Below, one piece after another: positions 42,321 to 51,489 of a stretch of DNA of 64,000 nt. A program made the translations under genes and the position numbers. This DNA comes from Leuconostoc mesenteroides subsp. mesenteroides ATCC 8293 (lineage in GTDB: Bacteria; Bacillota; Bacilli; Lactobacillales; Lactobacillaceae). Under the pieces are notes generated by a model. That model did not search any database. It was not told the DNA's origin and saw only the letters and a list, made by a program, of their open reading frames with translations. Within the stretch, counting starts at the first letter, position 1, and every line of letters begins with the position of its first letter. Where the stretch lies: positions 279,001 through 343,000 of the forward strand of contig NC_008531.1 of NCBI RefSeq assembly GCF_000014445.1, in the 5' to 3' direction.

Positions 42321-43148
42321 ATGCAGAACAAAGCAAGTCGTAGCAAGGGCCTATGGATTGGTATTATTGTAGTCGTGGTAGCAGTTATTGCGGTCGCATT
42401 ATTACACAATAACGGAAAAAGCAGTGGATCATCTTCTAAAGTACAGACAATTAAAGTTGGTTCCGGTAACGATGCTCAACCCTTTGCTTATTTAGATAAA
42501 AGTGGAAAACCAGTTGGTATGGATATTGCTTTGATCCAAGCCATCGATAAAAAGTTACCACAATATAAATTCAAGCTAACACTATCTGATTTTCCTACGT
42601 TAATCACAAACTTGAAGAGTGGTAAGACAACGATGGCTATGGAACAGATCGAACAGAATACAGAACGAAAGCAAGACTTTAAGTTTGGAAGCGTTGGCTA
42701 TACTGTCTGGGATACCTTGTTGGCTACAAAGAAATCAACCGGCGTTTTGAACTCATTTGCGGATGCAAAAGGAAAGAAGCTTTATGTTACTAATTCAACG
42801 AACCAAGCAACTCTAACAGATGCTTACCTAAAGAAAAATCCTAATGCATATTCAGTTGTACGTGGAACCTACACAATGGAGCAAGTTGCGCAAGGAATCA
42901 ATTCTAACCAGTTTAACGTTTACCCAGCTCCTAAGTATTCAATTGATTTGTTGAATCGTCAATTCAAAACGAAATTAGTCTATGGAAAAGCTGTTAACCA
43001 TTCTAACGCTTATCCAATGTTTAATAAAAAGGCTGATCCAAAATTGGTTAAGGCTGTTAACAAGGCAATGGAAGAATTGAAGAAGGATGGCACAATTAAG
43101 AAGTTGAGTAATAAGTGGTTAAAGGGCGATTATGTACCTAAGGATTAG
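42321..43148 (+). CDS. Amino-acid ABC transporter substrate-binding protein, membrane-anchored
   Basis: A 275-residue family 3 binding protein (SBP_bac_3): IKVGSGNDAQPFAYLDKSGKPVGMDIALIQAI, then LITNLKSGKTTMAMEQIEQNTERKQDFKFG and a C-terminal MEELKKDGTIKKLSNKWL. The N-terminal helix (LWIGIIVVVVAVIAVALL) has no lipobox cysteine, so it is probably held by an uncleaved helix rather than by a lipid anchor. The usual ligand Arg/Asp residues cannot be assigned confidently. It sits between the two permease genes. Confidence 0.88.
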   Translation: MQNKASRSKGLWIGIIVVVVAVIAVALLHNNGKSSGSSSKVQTIKVGSGNDAQPFAYLDKSGKPVGMDIALIQAIDKKLPQYKFKLTLSDFPTLITNLKSGKTTMAMEQIEQNTERKQDFKFGSVGYTVWDTLLATKKSTGVLNSFADAKGKKLYVTNSTNQATLTDAYLKKNPNAYSVVRGTYTMEQVAQGINSNQFNVYPAPKYSIDLLNRQFKTKLVYGKAVNHSNAYPMFNKKADPKLVKAVNKAMEELKKDGTIKKLSNKWLKGDYVPKD

Positions 43149-43160
43149 TGGAGGATTTCA

Positions 43161-43865
43161 ATGAACTTTGATATTGGATTTATATTTCAAGTGGTAGTTA
43201 AATTAATTCCATACATCCCCATCACGATTTACATGGCGTTTGTTAGCTTAATTCTTGGCGGATTATTAGGATTAGTCATCGCACTAGTACGACACTATAA
43301 AGTGCCGGTATTATCACAGTTGTTTACCATCATGATTACCATTCTTAAAGGCGTTCCCTTGATTTTAGTTTTTTTGCTTATCTTCATGGTTACTTCCCAG
43401 AATTTTAATCGTGTGGCTAAAGCACTAGGATGGCATATGCACTATGGTGATTTACCAATGAGCCTTCTAGCAATCATTGGGTTATCCTTGATGGCAATGG
43501 TTGGTCTGAGTGAGGCATTCCGAGGTGCTTTTGAGTCAGTGAAAACTGTTCAGTTTGACGCTGCACGATCACTTGGTATGACCAACTTGCAGACAATTCG
43601 TCGTGTGTTAATACCCCAAGCATTTCCAGTCGCTTTACCAATGATTATTAATATGTTGATTAACTTAATCAAAGGTACAGCAATTGCATCATTAATTTCT
43701 GTGGTTGAAATTTTCTCAACGGCAACGCAAGCCGCTAGTTCTAACTATAAATATTTTGAAGCTTACATTGCTGCGGCAATCATTTACTGGTTAATGACAA
43801 TTGTTATTGAACGAGCTGCTGTTCTATTAGAAGGACGTATGGATAAAAAGACAAGGAGGGCGTAA
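43161..43865 (+). CDS. Amino-acid ABC transporter permease, second
   Basis: A 234-residue permease with about five helices and the EAA loop ([31 protein letters not shown]). It is distinct from the permease at 41524, so the two could form a heterodimer or two separate importers. It starts 12 bases after the binding protein and is followed after 2 bases by the first ATPase, suggesting that these two are direct partners. Confidence 0.88.
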   Translation: MNFDIGFIFQVVVKLIPYIPITIYMAFVSLILGGLLGLVIALVRHYKVPVLSQLFTIMITILKGVPLILVFLLIFMVTSQNFNRVAKALGWHMHYGDLPMSLLAIIGLSLMAMVGLSEAFRGAFESVKTVQFDAARSLGMTNLQTIRRVLIPQAFPVALPMIINMLINLIKGTAIASLISVVEIFSTATQAASSNYKYFEAYIAAAIIYWLMTIVIERAAVLLEGRMDKKTRRA

Positions 43866-43867
43866 TA

Positions 43868-44605
43868 ATGATTGAAGTTAAGGATGTCCATAAAAGTTTC
43901 AATGATAATGAGGTCATTAAGGGCGTTAGCTTGTCTTTAAATGAGGGTGAGGTAGTGACCATTCTAGGGCCATCTGGGTCTGGAAAAACAACCTTCCTAC
44001 GTTGTTTAAATTTTTTGGAAACAGCCGATTCAGGATCAATAACGGTAAATGATGAGCAAGTTACATTTGGTCAAGCAAATGCGAATGATATTCTACAGTT
44101 GCGACGACAAATGGGGATGGTATTTCAAAACTATGCGTTGTTCTTAAACAAAACTGCAAAGCAAAACATCATGGAACCCATGGTTATTGTTCATGGATTT
44201 AGTGTTAAAGAGGCTGAAGTGCGTGCCGCTGAATTATTGGAAGCTGTCGGTTTACCAGATCATGGTGATTATTACCCAGCACAATTATCAGGTGGACAAA
44301 AACAACGTATCGGTATCGCACGAGCATTGGCAGTCCACCCAGCGGTATTACTGTTTGATGAACCAACAGCGGCATTAGACCCAGAACTTGTGGGCGAAGT
44401 GCTTAAAGTCATGAAAGGGGTTAAAGATGCCGGTGTAGCCATGATTGTAGTGACACATGAAATGCAATTTGCGTACGAAGTGAGTGACCGGGTTATTTTT
44501 ATGGCCGATGGCGTGATTGTGGAGGAAGGAACGCCGCAACAGATATTTGAAACACCGAAAGAAGAACGAACAAAAGCATTCTTAAACCGTTTTACAGTAC
44601 AATAA
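43868..44605 (+). CDS. Amino-acid ABC transporter ATPase, first
   Basis: A 245-residue ATPase with Walker [10 protein letters not shown], signature LSGGQKQR and Walker [14 protein letters not shown], and the polar-amino-acid family end ([27 protein letters not shown]). It is the likely motor for the permease just upstream. AAGGAGGGCG lies before the ATG. Confidence 0.92.
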   Translation: MIEVKDVHKSFNDNEVIKGVSLSLNEGEVVTILGPSGSGKTTFLRCLNFLETADSGSITVNDEQVTFGQANANDILQLRRQMGMVFQNYALFLNKTAKQNIMEPMVIVHGFSVKEAEVRAAELLEAVGLPDHGDYYPAQLSGGQKQRIGIARALAVHPAVLLFDEPTAALDPELVGEVLKVMKGVKDAGVAMIVVTHEMQFAYEVSDRVIFMADGVIVEEGTPQQIFETPKEERTKAFLNRFTVQ

Positions 44606-44637
44606 GCGATTAATAATTTTAAAGGAGACTGCGTAAT

Positions 44638-45873
44638 ATGTCAGAAAAGCGTTATGAATTTGCAACACGGGTAGCAGGATTGCTCCCAAATCCTTTGCGG
44701 GAACAAGCCAAACATGTTCAAGAGGCTGATGATTATATTAAACTAACTTATGGTTATCCTAGCAATCAGGCCTTTCCTGTTGAAAAGTTGGCCAAAATTT
44801 CTGAAAAAATTTACCGTGATCACGCATTTGACTTTATGCAGTATGGTGAAACCGAAGGGATTCCGAGATTAAGAGCACAAATTAAAGAAAGATTAGCAAA
44901 ATACCAGTCTTTAGATGTTGAAAATAATGATGTTTTGATTACTTCTGGTTCGACGCAAGGAATGGATTTGGTTTTTAAAATATTTGTGAATGAAGGTGAT
45001 ATTGTTCTAACTGAAGAACAAACATTTGTTGGCGCAGTTAATGCGATTAAATCTTACGGGGGCACGGTGCAAGGGTTACCATTTGATTTCTCGGCTGGAA
45101 GTATTGATACATCAGCCTTGAAAGCCACACTTGAAGCGGACACGGAGCATAGGATTAAAGTGTTGTACTTAATCCCAACTTTTCAAAATCCGGTTGGCAC
45201 ATCAATGCCACTTGAAAAACGTCAAGAAGTATATGATATTTGTCAGGCACATGAAGTCATGATTTATGAGGATGATCCATACGGTGATTTGCTGTATGCA
45301 GAAAAAACAGCCATTCCAAAAATTAAATCATTTGATCAGACGGGTAATGTCATTTACGCAGGTTCTTTTTCAAAAATATTAGCGCCAGGATCACGTTTGG
45401 GATACTTATTAGCACCAAAAGACGTATTCGATAAATTAGTTTTGATGAAACAAGTTGCCGATTCGTTTGCCAATTTATATTGGCAATATTTGGCTAGTCA
45501 GTTGATAGACGATTACGACTTTAATGAACATATTGATTACTTACGCCAGCTTTATAAGGAAAAAATGGACACAATGATTTCATCGCTAGCCCAAAAGTCT
45601 GATGATAATATGGCATTTGTTGTACCAGATGGTGGTTATTTCATATCAGTTAAACTAAATGACGATATAGAAACCGAAGCATTTTATGACGAATTGGAAC
45701 AGCGCCATATCGGTGTCATTCCAGGCAATATTATGAGTGCAGCAGGTAGCGGTTATGAGCAATACTTTAGATTGAACTTTACGTTACCCACATTATCTGA
45801 AATCAAAATTGGCATTGAAAGAATTTCTGAGGCAGCAGCGGCGGCAAAACAAACTAAGTCCCCAGTAATTTGA
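44638..45873 (+). CDS. PLP-dependent aminotransferase, class I fold
   Basis: A 411-residue aminotransferase of the LysN/MocR-catalytic-domain type, without a DNA-binding domain. The PLP lysine is K246 in GSFSKILAPGSRLGY. Other marks: LITSGSTQGMDLV (phosphate cup), PTFQNPVGTSMPLEKR, YEDDPYGDL, and the carboxylate-binding Arg in YFRLNFT. Such enzymes often act on aromatic, branched or 2-aminoadipate-type amino acids. It stands between an amino-acid importer and a 2-hydroxyacid dehydrogenase, so its product is probably a 2-oxo acid reduced by the next gene. Confidence 0.88.
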   Translation: MSEKRYEFATRVAGLLPNPLREQAKHVQEADDYIKLTYGYPSNQAFPVEKLAKISEKIYRDHAFDFMQYGETEGIPRLRAQIKERLAKYQSLDVENNDVLITSGSTQGMDLVFKIFVNEGDIVLTEEQTFVGAVNAIKSYGGTVQGLPFDFSAGSIDTSALKATLEADTEHRIKVLYLIPTFQNPVGTSMPLEKRQEVYDICQAHEVMIYEDDPYGDLLYAEKTAIPKIKSFDQTGNVIYAGSFSKILAPGSRLGYLLAPKDVFDKLVLMKQVADSFANLYWQYLASQLIDDYDFNEHIDYLRQLYKEKMDTMISSLAQKSDDNMAFVVPDGGYFISVKLNDDIETEAFYDELEQRHIGVIPGNIMSAAGSGYEQYFRLNFTLPTLSEIKIGIERISEAAAAAKQTKSPVI

Positions 45874-45884
45874 GAGACGGGCAT

Positions 45885-46856
45885 ATGAAAATACTATTTT
45901 TTAACGTCTCAGCTGTAGAGAAAAATATTATCGATGAGTGGGCTGACACACAACTGATTTCTGTTAAAACGTTACCTGTTTCGATTGACTACGATAACAT
46001 TGACTTAACTCGCAATTTTGATGCTGTTATTTTTTATCCAGGAAAATCTTTTCAAACTGATGAAAAGTTATATGCTCGATTGGCAGAGAATGGTATGAAA
46101 CAAATTTCTGTCAAATCAACAGGTTATGATAATATTAATTTCGAATTTGCTGAAAAATATCACCTGACAATAACTAATGTTCCTGATTATTCGCCAGAAT
46201 CTGTATCGCATTTTACAGTGATGAGCGTGCTCATGTTGTTACGTAATTTACCGCGATATCTTGATAGCCCAGAAACGACACAGCGAAAAGAGTTTATGGG
46301 AAGAGAATTAACAGAAGTGACCGTGGGCATATATGGTGCTGGCCGATTGGGTAGTCTTGTGGCTAAGACGTTGAAATTCATGGGTGCACGGGTAATGATG
46401 AATTCTCGTAGTCTGAAGCCAGAGTTAATTGGATCAGGCATAGAATTTGTTGATTTTAAACAGTTATTAGTTGAAAGCGATGTGTTGAGCATTCACGTGC
46501 CACTAAATAAACAAACTTTCCATAAATTTGACTTTGATAATCTTAGTTTAATGAAACAAAATGCCATATTAATTAACACAGCTCGAGGTGAGATAGTTGA
46601 TACATCAGCACTGATAACGCACTTACAGCAAGGAAAATTTCAAGGTTTGGCACTTGATGCATTGGAAGATGAGGATACGAAAGGATTTGCAACAAATCCC
46701 TATTACCAGTCACTTCATAAATTTGAGAATGTATTGCTGACACCGCATATTGCGTATTTTACGAAGGCAGCTGTTCGTGATATTGCAATAACTGCATTAG
46801 AAAATGCACGTGATATTGTTATTGAAGGTAAATCAGAGAATACTGTTGTACAATAG
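45885..46856 (+). CDS. D-2-hydroxyacid dehydrogenase (D-lactate dehydrogenase family)
   Basis: A 323-residue NAD-dependent dehydrogenase. ATG 45885 (MKILFFNVSAVEKN) is taken as start. Marks: substrate region KSTGYDNINFEFA, nucleotide-binding GIYGAGRLGSLVAKTLKFMGARV, catalytic Arg in INTARGEIVD, Glu in ALDALEDE and His in LTPHIAYFT. It reduces 2-oxo acids to D-2-hydroxy acids, or the reverse. Placement inside an amino-acid import and transaminase operon argues against a housekeeping lactate role and for 2-oxo acids derived from amino acids. Confidence 0.9.
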   Translation: MKILFFNVSAVEKNIIDEWADTQLISVKTLPVSIDYDNIDLTRNFDAVIFYPGKSFQTDEKLYARLAENGMKQISVKSTGYDNINFEFAEKYHLTITNVPDYSPESVSHFTVMSVLMLLRNLPRYLDSPETTQRKEFMGRELTEVTVGIYGAGRLGSLVAKTLKFMGARVMMNSRSLKPELIGSGIEFVDFKQLLVESDVLSIHVPLNKQTFHKFDFDNLSLMKQNAILINTARGEIVDTSALITHLQQGKFQGLALDALEDEDTKGFATNPYYQSLHKFENVLLTPHIAYFTKAAVRDIAITALENARDIVIEGKSENTVVQ

Positions 46857-46866
46857 GAGGTAAGCA

Positions 46867-47640
46867 ATGAGTTTTATTGAAATTAAAGATGTACACAAGT
46901 CCTTTTACCAAAAAGAAATTTTAAAGGGTATTGATCTAACCCTGCATAAAGGTGAAGTTATTGTTATCTTGGGCCCATCAGGTTCTGGTAAAACAACTTT
47001 CTTACGCTGTTTGAATACACTTGAAAAAGCAGACAAAGGACAGATTAAGATTGATGATGTGACAAAAGATTTTACAGTAAAAGATCGTCAAAATACACGA
47101 GACCTAATTTTAAAGACAGCGATGGTTTTTCAAGGGCATGCTTTATTTGATAATATGACGGTATTGCAAAATGTTATTGAAGGTTTGATTCGTGTGAAAA
47201 AAATGGATCGCGAAGCGGCCACAAAAATTGGGTTGTCAACTTTAGACAGAGTTGGGCTATCTGACCGAGCAAATTATTATCCTGTTCAACTCTCTGGTGG
47301 GCAACAGCAGCGTGCAGGGATTGCTCGAGCAATGGCGATGCAGCCAGAACTATTATTGTTTGATGAACCAACGAGTGCTTTGGATCCTGAATTAGTAGGT
47401 GAAGTTTTATCCGCTATGAAAGAGTTGGCACAAGAAGGGCACACGATGATTGTCGTCACGCATGAAATGCAATTTGCTTATGAAGTGGCAGATCGGGTAT
47501 TATACATGGAAGGTGGCGTTGTGGTAGAGCAAGGTCCACCAGAAGAAATATTTAATGCACCAAAAGATAAGCGGACTCAACAATTTTTGGCACGACTATC
47601 GGGTAAAAATTTTGGAGAGCCAGAATTGGTAAATTCATGA
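46867..47640 (+). CDS. Amino-acid ABC transporter ATPase, second
   Basis: A 257-residue ATPase paralogous to that at 43868: Walker [10 protein letters not shown], signature LSGGQQQR, Walker [14 protein letters not shown]. It may drive the permease at 41524, giving two complete importer sets that share one binding protein. AGGAGG precedes the ATG, and the gene overlaps the MFS gene by 4 bases (ATGATG region). Confidence 0.92.
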   Translation: MSFIEIKDVHKSFYQKEILKGIDLTLHKGEVIVILGPSGSGKTTFLRCLNTLEKADKGQIKIDDVTKDFTVKDRQNTRDLILKTAMVFQGHALFDNMTVLQNVIEGLIRVKKMDREAATKIGLSTLDRVGLSDRANYYPVQLSGGQQQRAGIARAMAMQPELLLFDEPTSALDPELVGEVLSAMKELAQEGHTMIVVTHEMQFAYEVADRVLYMEGGVVVEQGPPEEIFNAPKDKRTQQFLARLSGKNFGEPELVNS

Positions 47641-48872
47641 TGCAGAATAATCAACAAAGTTTGGACAAAGTAAAAGGCGCAGTCAGTACTCAAAGCAGAG
47701 ATACTGATCAGCGTCTTTTTACCAAGGATTTTATCATTCTAATGATGATTAACTTCTTGGTTATGACAGCAGTTACTACTCAAATGGGTACGCTGCCACT
47801 TTATGTAACCCATTTAGGTGGTAATTCGATTATGTCGGGATTAGTTGTCGGCATCTGGGGATTGGCTGCTCTTTGTGCGCGAATTCCAGTTGGCAAGTTA
47901 CTGGACACATACGGTCGAAAAAAATTAATTTTTATTGGTTTAGCAATTTTGATGGCTGATTTTTCTATGTTGATTTTTTATAGTACAATTGCTAGTTTAA
48001 TTGTTTTAAGAGCGCTACAAGGTATTGGTAATGGTACCCAATCTACGTCGGTTGCAACTATGGTAGCTGATAAGTTACCGAAGCAAAAGTTATCAATTGG
48101 TTTGGGGTATTTTAGTATATCGCAAACTTTACCGGCCGCCATTGGTCCTGCAATAGGGTTAGTTGTTGTTGAAAATTTTGGATTTCAATCACTTTTCTAT
48201 TTTAGTTTGTCACTGATTTGTTTAGCGTTTGTTTTATCATTTTTCGTTAAGGATAATTATACTCATGTTGAAAAATCTAAGCATGTAGTAGATGAGAATA
48301 CAGGCTTTCTCGATTTAATTCGTCTAAAAAGTGTGTGGGTGCCAAGTCTAATTGTTTTTGTGGTTTGTTTCGCAAATGCTGCTGTTACGGCGTTTTTAGT
48401 CCAATTTGGTGAGCAAAAAAATTTATCAGCGACGATTGTTGGGTTTAGCTTTACTATGCAGGCGATTATTGGTGCTTTAGTTCGTGTTTGGTTTGCGAAG
48501 TTATATCTATACTTTAGGTCTTATGTGTTAGTAATAGCCGGCATATTAATGATTGCCTCAGCCTATTTTATGATTGCTTTTGGTGCAACGGTGGAATGGT
48601 TAGTTTTAGCCGGTGCTTTGAATGGATTTGGATTTGCATTGCTTATTCCGTTGATGAATGCAGTGGTTTTGAAGAATGTTTCCTCAGCACAACGTGGTCG
48701 GGCAACGGCAATTTTTTCCTCTGGTACGGATGTCGCCTATGGCTTAGGGGCGTTTATGTGGGGTGTAGTTGCCAATTTTATCGGTTTCTTTGGAATGTAT
48801 TGTCTCACGGCTACAATGGTCATTGCAACTTTGTTGTTAGTAATCGCCCATAATCGTTTGTTAAATGAATAA
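47637..48872 (+). CDS. MFS transporter, last gene of the amino-acid operon
   Basis: A 411-residue major facilitator with about twelve helices. The loop 2-3 motif A is well kept ([13 protein letters not shown]), and the family region [23 protein letters not shown] suggests a drug/proton antiporter-like or small-molecule exporter. The N-terminal 35 residues are polar. The 4-base overlap with the ATPase shows co-translation. Export of the end product of the operon is a reasonable inference. No clear terminator is seen before the tgt promoter. Confidence 0.85.
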   Translation: MMQNNQQSLDKVKGAVSTQSRDTDQRLFTKDFIILMMINFLVMTAVTTQMGTLPLYVTHLGGNSIMSGLVVGIWGLAALCARIPVGKLLDTYGRKKLIFIGLAILMADFSMLIFYSTIASLIVLRALQGIGNGTQSTSVATMVADKLPKQKLSIGLGYFSISQTLPAAIGPAIGLVVVENFGFQSLFYFSLSLICLAFVLSFFVKDNYTHVEKSKHVVDENTGFLDLIRLKSVWVPSLIVFVVCFANAAVTAFLVQFGEQKNLSATIVGFSFTMQAIIGALVRVWFAKLYLYFRSYVLVIAGILMIASAYFMIAFGATVEWLVLAGALNGFGFALLIPLMNAVVLKNVSSAQRGRATAIFSSGTDVAYGLGAFMWGVVANFIGFFGMYCLTATMVIATLLLVIAHNRLLNE

Positions 48873-48914
48873 AAAAGAGAAGAGGGCGGTACCATGCCCG
48901 AGGTGTTGATTAAG

Positions 48915-48944
48915 TTGACAGTGTTCGGATTTTTCACGTACAAT
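48915..48944 (+). promoter_or_regulatory. Promoter of tgt
   Basis: TTGACA (48915-48920), 18-base spacer, TACAAT (48939-48944). Confidence 0.65.
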
Positions 48945-49022
48945 AGTAAAGTATCAAATTACCATTTTCGTGGTAATTTCAACATGACATGGTCGATACG
49001 TTGCTAGAAATGGAGAAGAAAC

Positions 49023-50243
49023 ATGGCAAATGAAAAACATCCTGCAGTATGGTATGAACACCTTCATACTGAAAAGTATACAGGTGCTCGACGAGGTCGT
49101 ATTCACACGCCACATGGTACGTTTGAAACACCGATGTTTATGCCTGTTGGCACACAAGGTGCTGTGAAAGGCGTGGGCACGCGTGAATTAAAAGACATTG
49201 GTTCACAATTCATTTTAAGCAATACATATCATTTATGGGTACGTCCAGGAGATGAATTAATTGCTGAAGCAGGCGGTTTACATAAATATATGGGATGGGA
49301 TCAGGCTATCTTGACTGATTCTGGTGGCTTTCAAGTTTTTTCATTGTCCGATGCACGTAAATTAAAAGAAGAAGGCGTAACTTTCCAGAATCATGTTAAT
49401 GGTGACAGAATGTTCCTATCACCTGAAGTAGCCATGCGGATTCAAAACAACCTTGGATCTGATGTTATGATGCAGCTAGACGAAGCCATTCCTTATTTTG
49501 AAACATATGATTATATCAAGAATTCAATGCAACGCTCGCTGCGGTGGGCTGAGCGAGCCAAAGTAGCGCATAAGAAGACAGATACGCAAGCTTTATTTGG
49601 TATTGTTCAAGGAGCAGGTTTTAAAGCTTTACGAACTGAATCGGCCAATAACTTGGTGGATATGGATTTACCCGGATACGCAGTTGGCGGTCTATCAGTA
49701 GGTGAGTCTAAAGCTGAAATGAATCGGGTTCTGGACTTCACTATGCCCCTGTTACCAGAAGATAAGCCACGTTACTTGATGGGCGTGGCAGCACCAGATT
49801 CATTGATAGACGGTGTGATGCGCGGTGTTGATATGTTTGATTGTGTCTTACCAACTAGAATAGGACGCAAGGGAACGTTGATGACACGTTACGGTCGTGT
49901 TGTCATCCGAAATTCAAAATATAAGAATGATTTCACGCCATTAGATCCTGATTTGAGTTATTACTCACCAAATCCTATTCGTAAGGAACAATTTGGCAAT
50001 TTAGCACAATACGATATACCAGGCTATAATCCTTTTAAAACATTAACTCGTTCTTATTTGCATCACCTATTTAATGCAAATGAATTATTAGGTGCGCAAT
50101 TAGCTTCGGAACATAATTTGCGGTTCTTGTTACAATTCATGGAAGATATGCGTACTGCTATTGAAAACGATGAACTATTGGCTTTCCGTGAAACTGTTAT
50201 GGAAGAATATGGATATAATAAGCCTAATGCACGATTATTCTAA
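49023..50243 (+). CDS. tgt: tRNA-guanine transglycosylase lacking the zinc cysteines
   Basis: A 406-residue enzyme, about 25 longer than usual, that exchanges guanine-34 for a queuosine precursor in tRNAs with GUN anticodons. Catalytic parts are intact: [20 protein letters not shown] and the nucleophile Asp in [18 protein letters not shown]. In other Tgt proteins the next segment is CDCYTC...RAYLHHL, giving three Cys and one His for structural zinc. Here [11 protein letters not shown] replaces the cysteines, and about 24 extra residues come before [11 protein letters not shown]; only the His region is left. The C-terminus is normal. AGAAG precedes the ATG. Confidence 0.92.
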   Translation: MANEKHPAVWYEHLHTEKYTGARRGRIHTPHGTFETPMFMPVGTQGAVKGVGTRELKDIGSQFILSNTYHLWVRPGDELIAEAGGLHKYMGWDQAILTDSGGFQVFSLSDARKLKEEGVTFQNHVNGDRMFLSPEVAMRIQNNLGSDVMMQLDEAIPYFETYDYIKNSMQRSLRWAERAKVAHKKTDTQALFGIVQGAGFKALRTESANNLVDMDLPGYAVGGLSVGESKAEMNRVLDFTMPLLPEDKPRYLMGVAAPDSLIDGVMRGVDMFDCVLPTRIGRKGTLMTRYGRVVIRNSKYKNDFTPLDPDLSYYSPNPIRKEQFGNLAQYDIPGYNPFKTLTRSYLHHLFNANELLGAQLASEHNLRFLLQFMEDMRTAIENDELLAFRETVMEEYGYNKPNARLF

Positions 50244-50246
50244 GTT

Positions 50247-50255
50247 TGGTATAAT
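50247..50255 (+). promoter_or_regulatory. Extended -10 promoter of yajC
   Basis: TGGTATAAT directly after the tgt stop codon, about 80 bases before yajC. Confidence 0.5.
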
Positions 50256-50334
50256 AATAGTATTAGCAAAATGAGTAAAAGTTACCGTGAAATGGAACGC
50301 GTAGCTAAACTCGCTTAGGAAAGTAGGAGTTAGA

Positions 50335-50697
50335 ATGTCGTTGAATTTGATTTTGCCATTAGTAATTATTGTGGCAATGTTCTGGTTTATGTCACGTCAG
50401 CAAAAGAAGCAACGTGAACAACAACAAAATATGCAAAAAAGTTTGCAAAAAGGTAGCAAAGTTGTTACAATTGGTGGTTTGCACGCAGTTGTTGATAGCG
50501 TGGATAATGCTGCAAAGACTGTTGATTTAGATGCTGAAGGTGTTATTTTAACATATGAATTATCAGCTATTCGTTCTATCAGCAATCCAGTAGATACTGA
50601 AAAGCCAACTGTGGCTGATATTACACCTGCTGATAAGGTCGAAGAAACAAGTGAAAAAATTACTGACGATGCTGAAAAGCCAGCAGATGACAAGTAA
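50335..50697 (+). CDS. yajC: Preprotein translocase subunit YajC
   Basis: A 120-residue protein with one N-terminal membrane helix (LILPLVIIVAMFWFMSRQQKKQREQQ) and the YajC core (LQKGSKVVTIGGLHAVVDSVD). The last 35 residues are an acidic, low-complexity tail (EETSEKITDDAEKPADD). YajC associates with SecDF/SecYEG. The tgt-yajC order is widely conserved. AGGAG precedes the ATG. Confidence 0.93.
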   Translation: MSLNLILPLVIIVAMFWFMSRQQKKQREQQQNMQKSLQKGSKVVTIGGLHAVVDSVDNAAKTVDLDAEGVILTYELSAIRSISNPVDTEKPTVADITPADKVEETSEKITDDAEKPADDK

Positions 50698-50711
50698 TAT
50701 ATAGTGGCAGT

Positions 50712-50745
50712 ATAATAAAAGGAAGCGCAAGCTTCCTTTTATTAT
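50712..50745 (+). terminator. Perfect 15-bp hairpin between yajC and the hydrolase gene
   Basis: ATAATAAAAGGAAGC pairs with its exact complement (50731-50745) across a GCAA tetraloop. The T run is short (CCTTTTATTAT) and the 3' arm touches the GGAGA ribosome-binding site of the next gene, so it may act as an attenuator as well. TATAAT at 50711-50716 in the 5' arm could be a -10. Confidence 0.65.
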
Positions 50746-50754
50746 GGAGAAAAT

Positions 50755-51489
50755 ATGAAAACAGTCACAAAAGTTATGTCGGATGGTACAAAAATTGTAT
50801 ATGATGAATACGGTAATGATCAGTTGAAGACTGTTTTTTTATTACATGGTAATGGTAGCTCAGCCCACTATTTTAAACGTCAATTACCCAGTTATACAGC
50901 GTACTTTCACGTTATTGCAATAGATTCTCGAGGACACGGTCGTTCCACCAATACTAAAAAATCTATTGATATGGCAGATGTGATTCGTGATATCGATGAA
51001 TTGAGACGAGAGCTGTCTATCGATAAAATAATCATAGTTGGTTATAGTGATGGCGCTAATATTGCATTGAAATATGCCGTTGAAAATCAGAATCATGTTT
51101 CTAGAATGGTTTTGAACGCACCTAATGTAACAGCAGATGGTGTTTATCGTATTTTATGGTGGGGGGATGCTATTGCACGATTTGGAACTGAATTATTTTC
51201 ACCAATTAGTCAGAAAGCTCGTCGCCGTCATATGCAACTACATGTCATGAGTGAACCATTGGATATTACACGGGCACAATTAAAGGTGTTAACAATACCG
51301 ATATTATTTGTTATTGGGCAATTTGATATCGTTAAACGGCAACACATTGAAAGTATTTCCAAAATTATGCCGGTTGCCAAAGTTATGATTCTGCGTGGGC
51401 ATGGGCATTTCGTAACCTACACAAATCCGCGGAAGTTTGCACAGTTGATTACACCATTTTTACTTGGGGGAAAGCATGAAGGGCATTAA
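50755..51489 (+). CDS. Alpha/beta-hydrolase
   Basis: A 244-residue alpha/beta-hydrolase fold protein. The oxyanion region is LLHGNGSSAHYF, the nucleophile elbow GYSDGAN (Ser), the acid residue lies in FVIGQFDIVK and the His in LRGHGHFV. There is no signal peptide, so it is cytoplasmic. Its substrate is unknown. It overlaps mprF by 14 bases, so it may serve lipid or envelope metabolism, but that is inference. Confidence 0.88.
   Translation: MKTVTKVMSDGTKIVYDEYGNDQLKTVFLLHGNGSSAHYFKRQLPSYTAYFHVIAIDSRGHGRSTNTKKSIDMADVIRDIDELRRELSIDKIIIVGYSDGANIALKYAVENQNHVSRMVLNAPNVTADGVYRILWWGDAIARFGTELFSPISQKARRRHMQLHVMSEPLDITRAQLKVLTIPILFVIGQFDIVKRQHIESISKIMPVAKVMILRGHGHFVTYTNPRKFAQLITPFLLGGKHEGH

Noticed and set aside
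50271..50318. A 15-codon ATG frame between tgt and yajC
   Set aside because: No Shine-Dalgarno and no supporting structure; probably chance.
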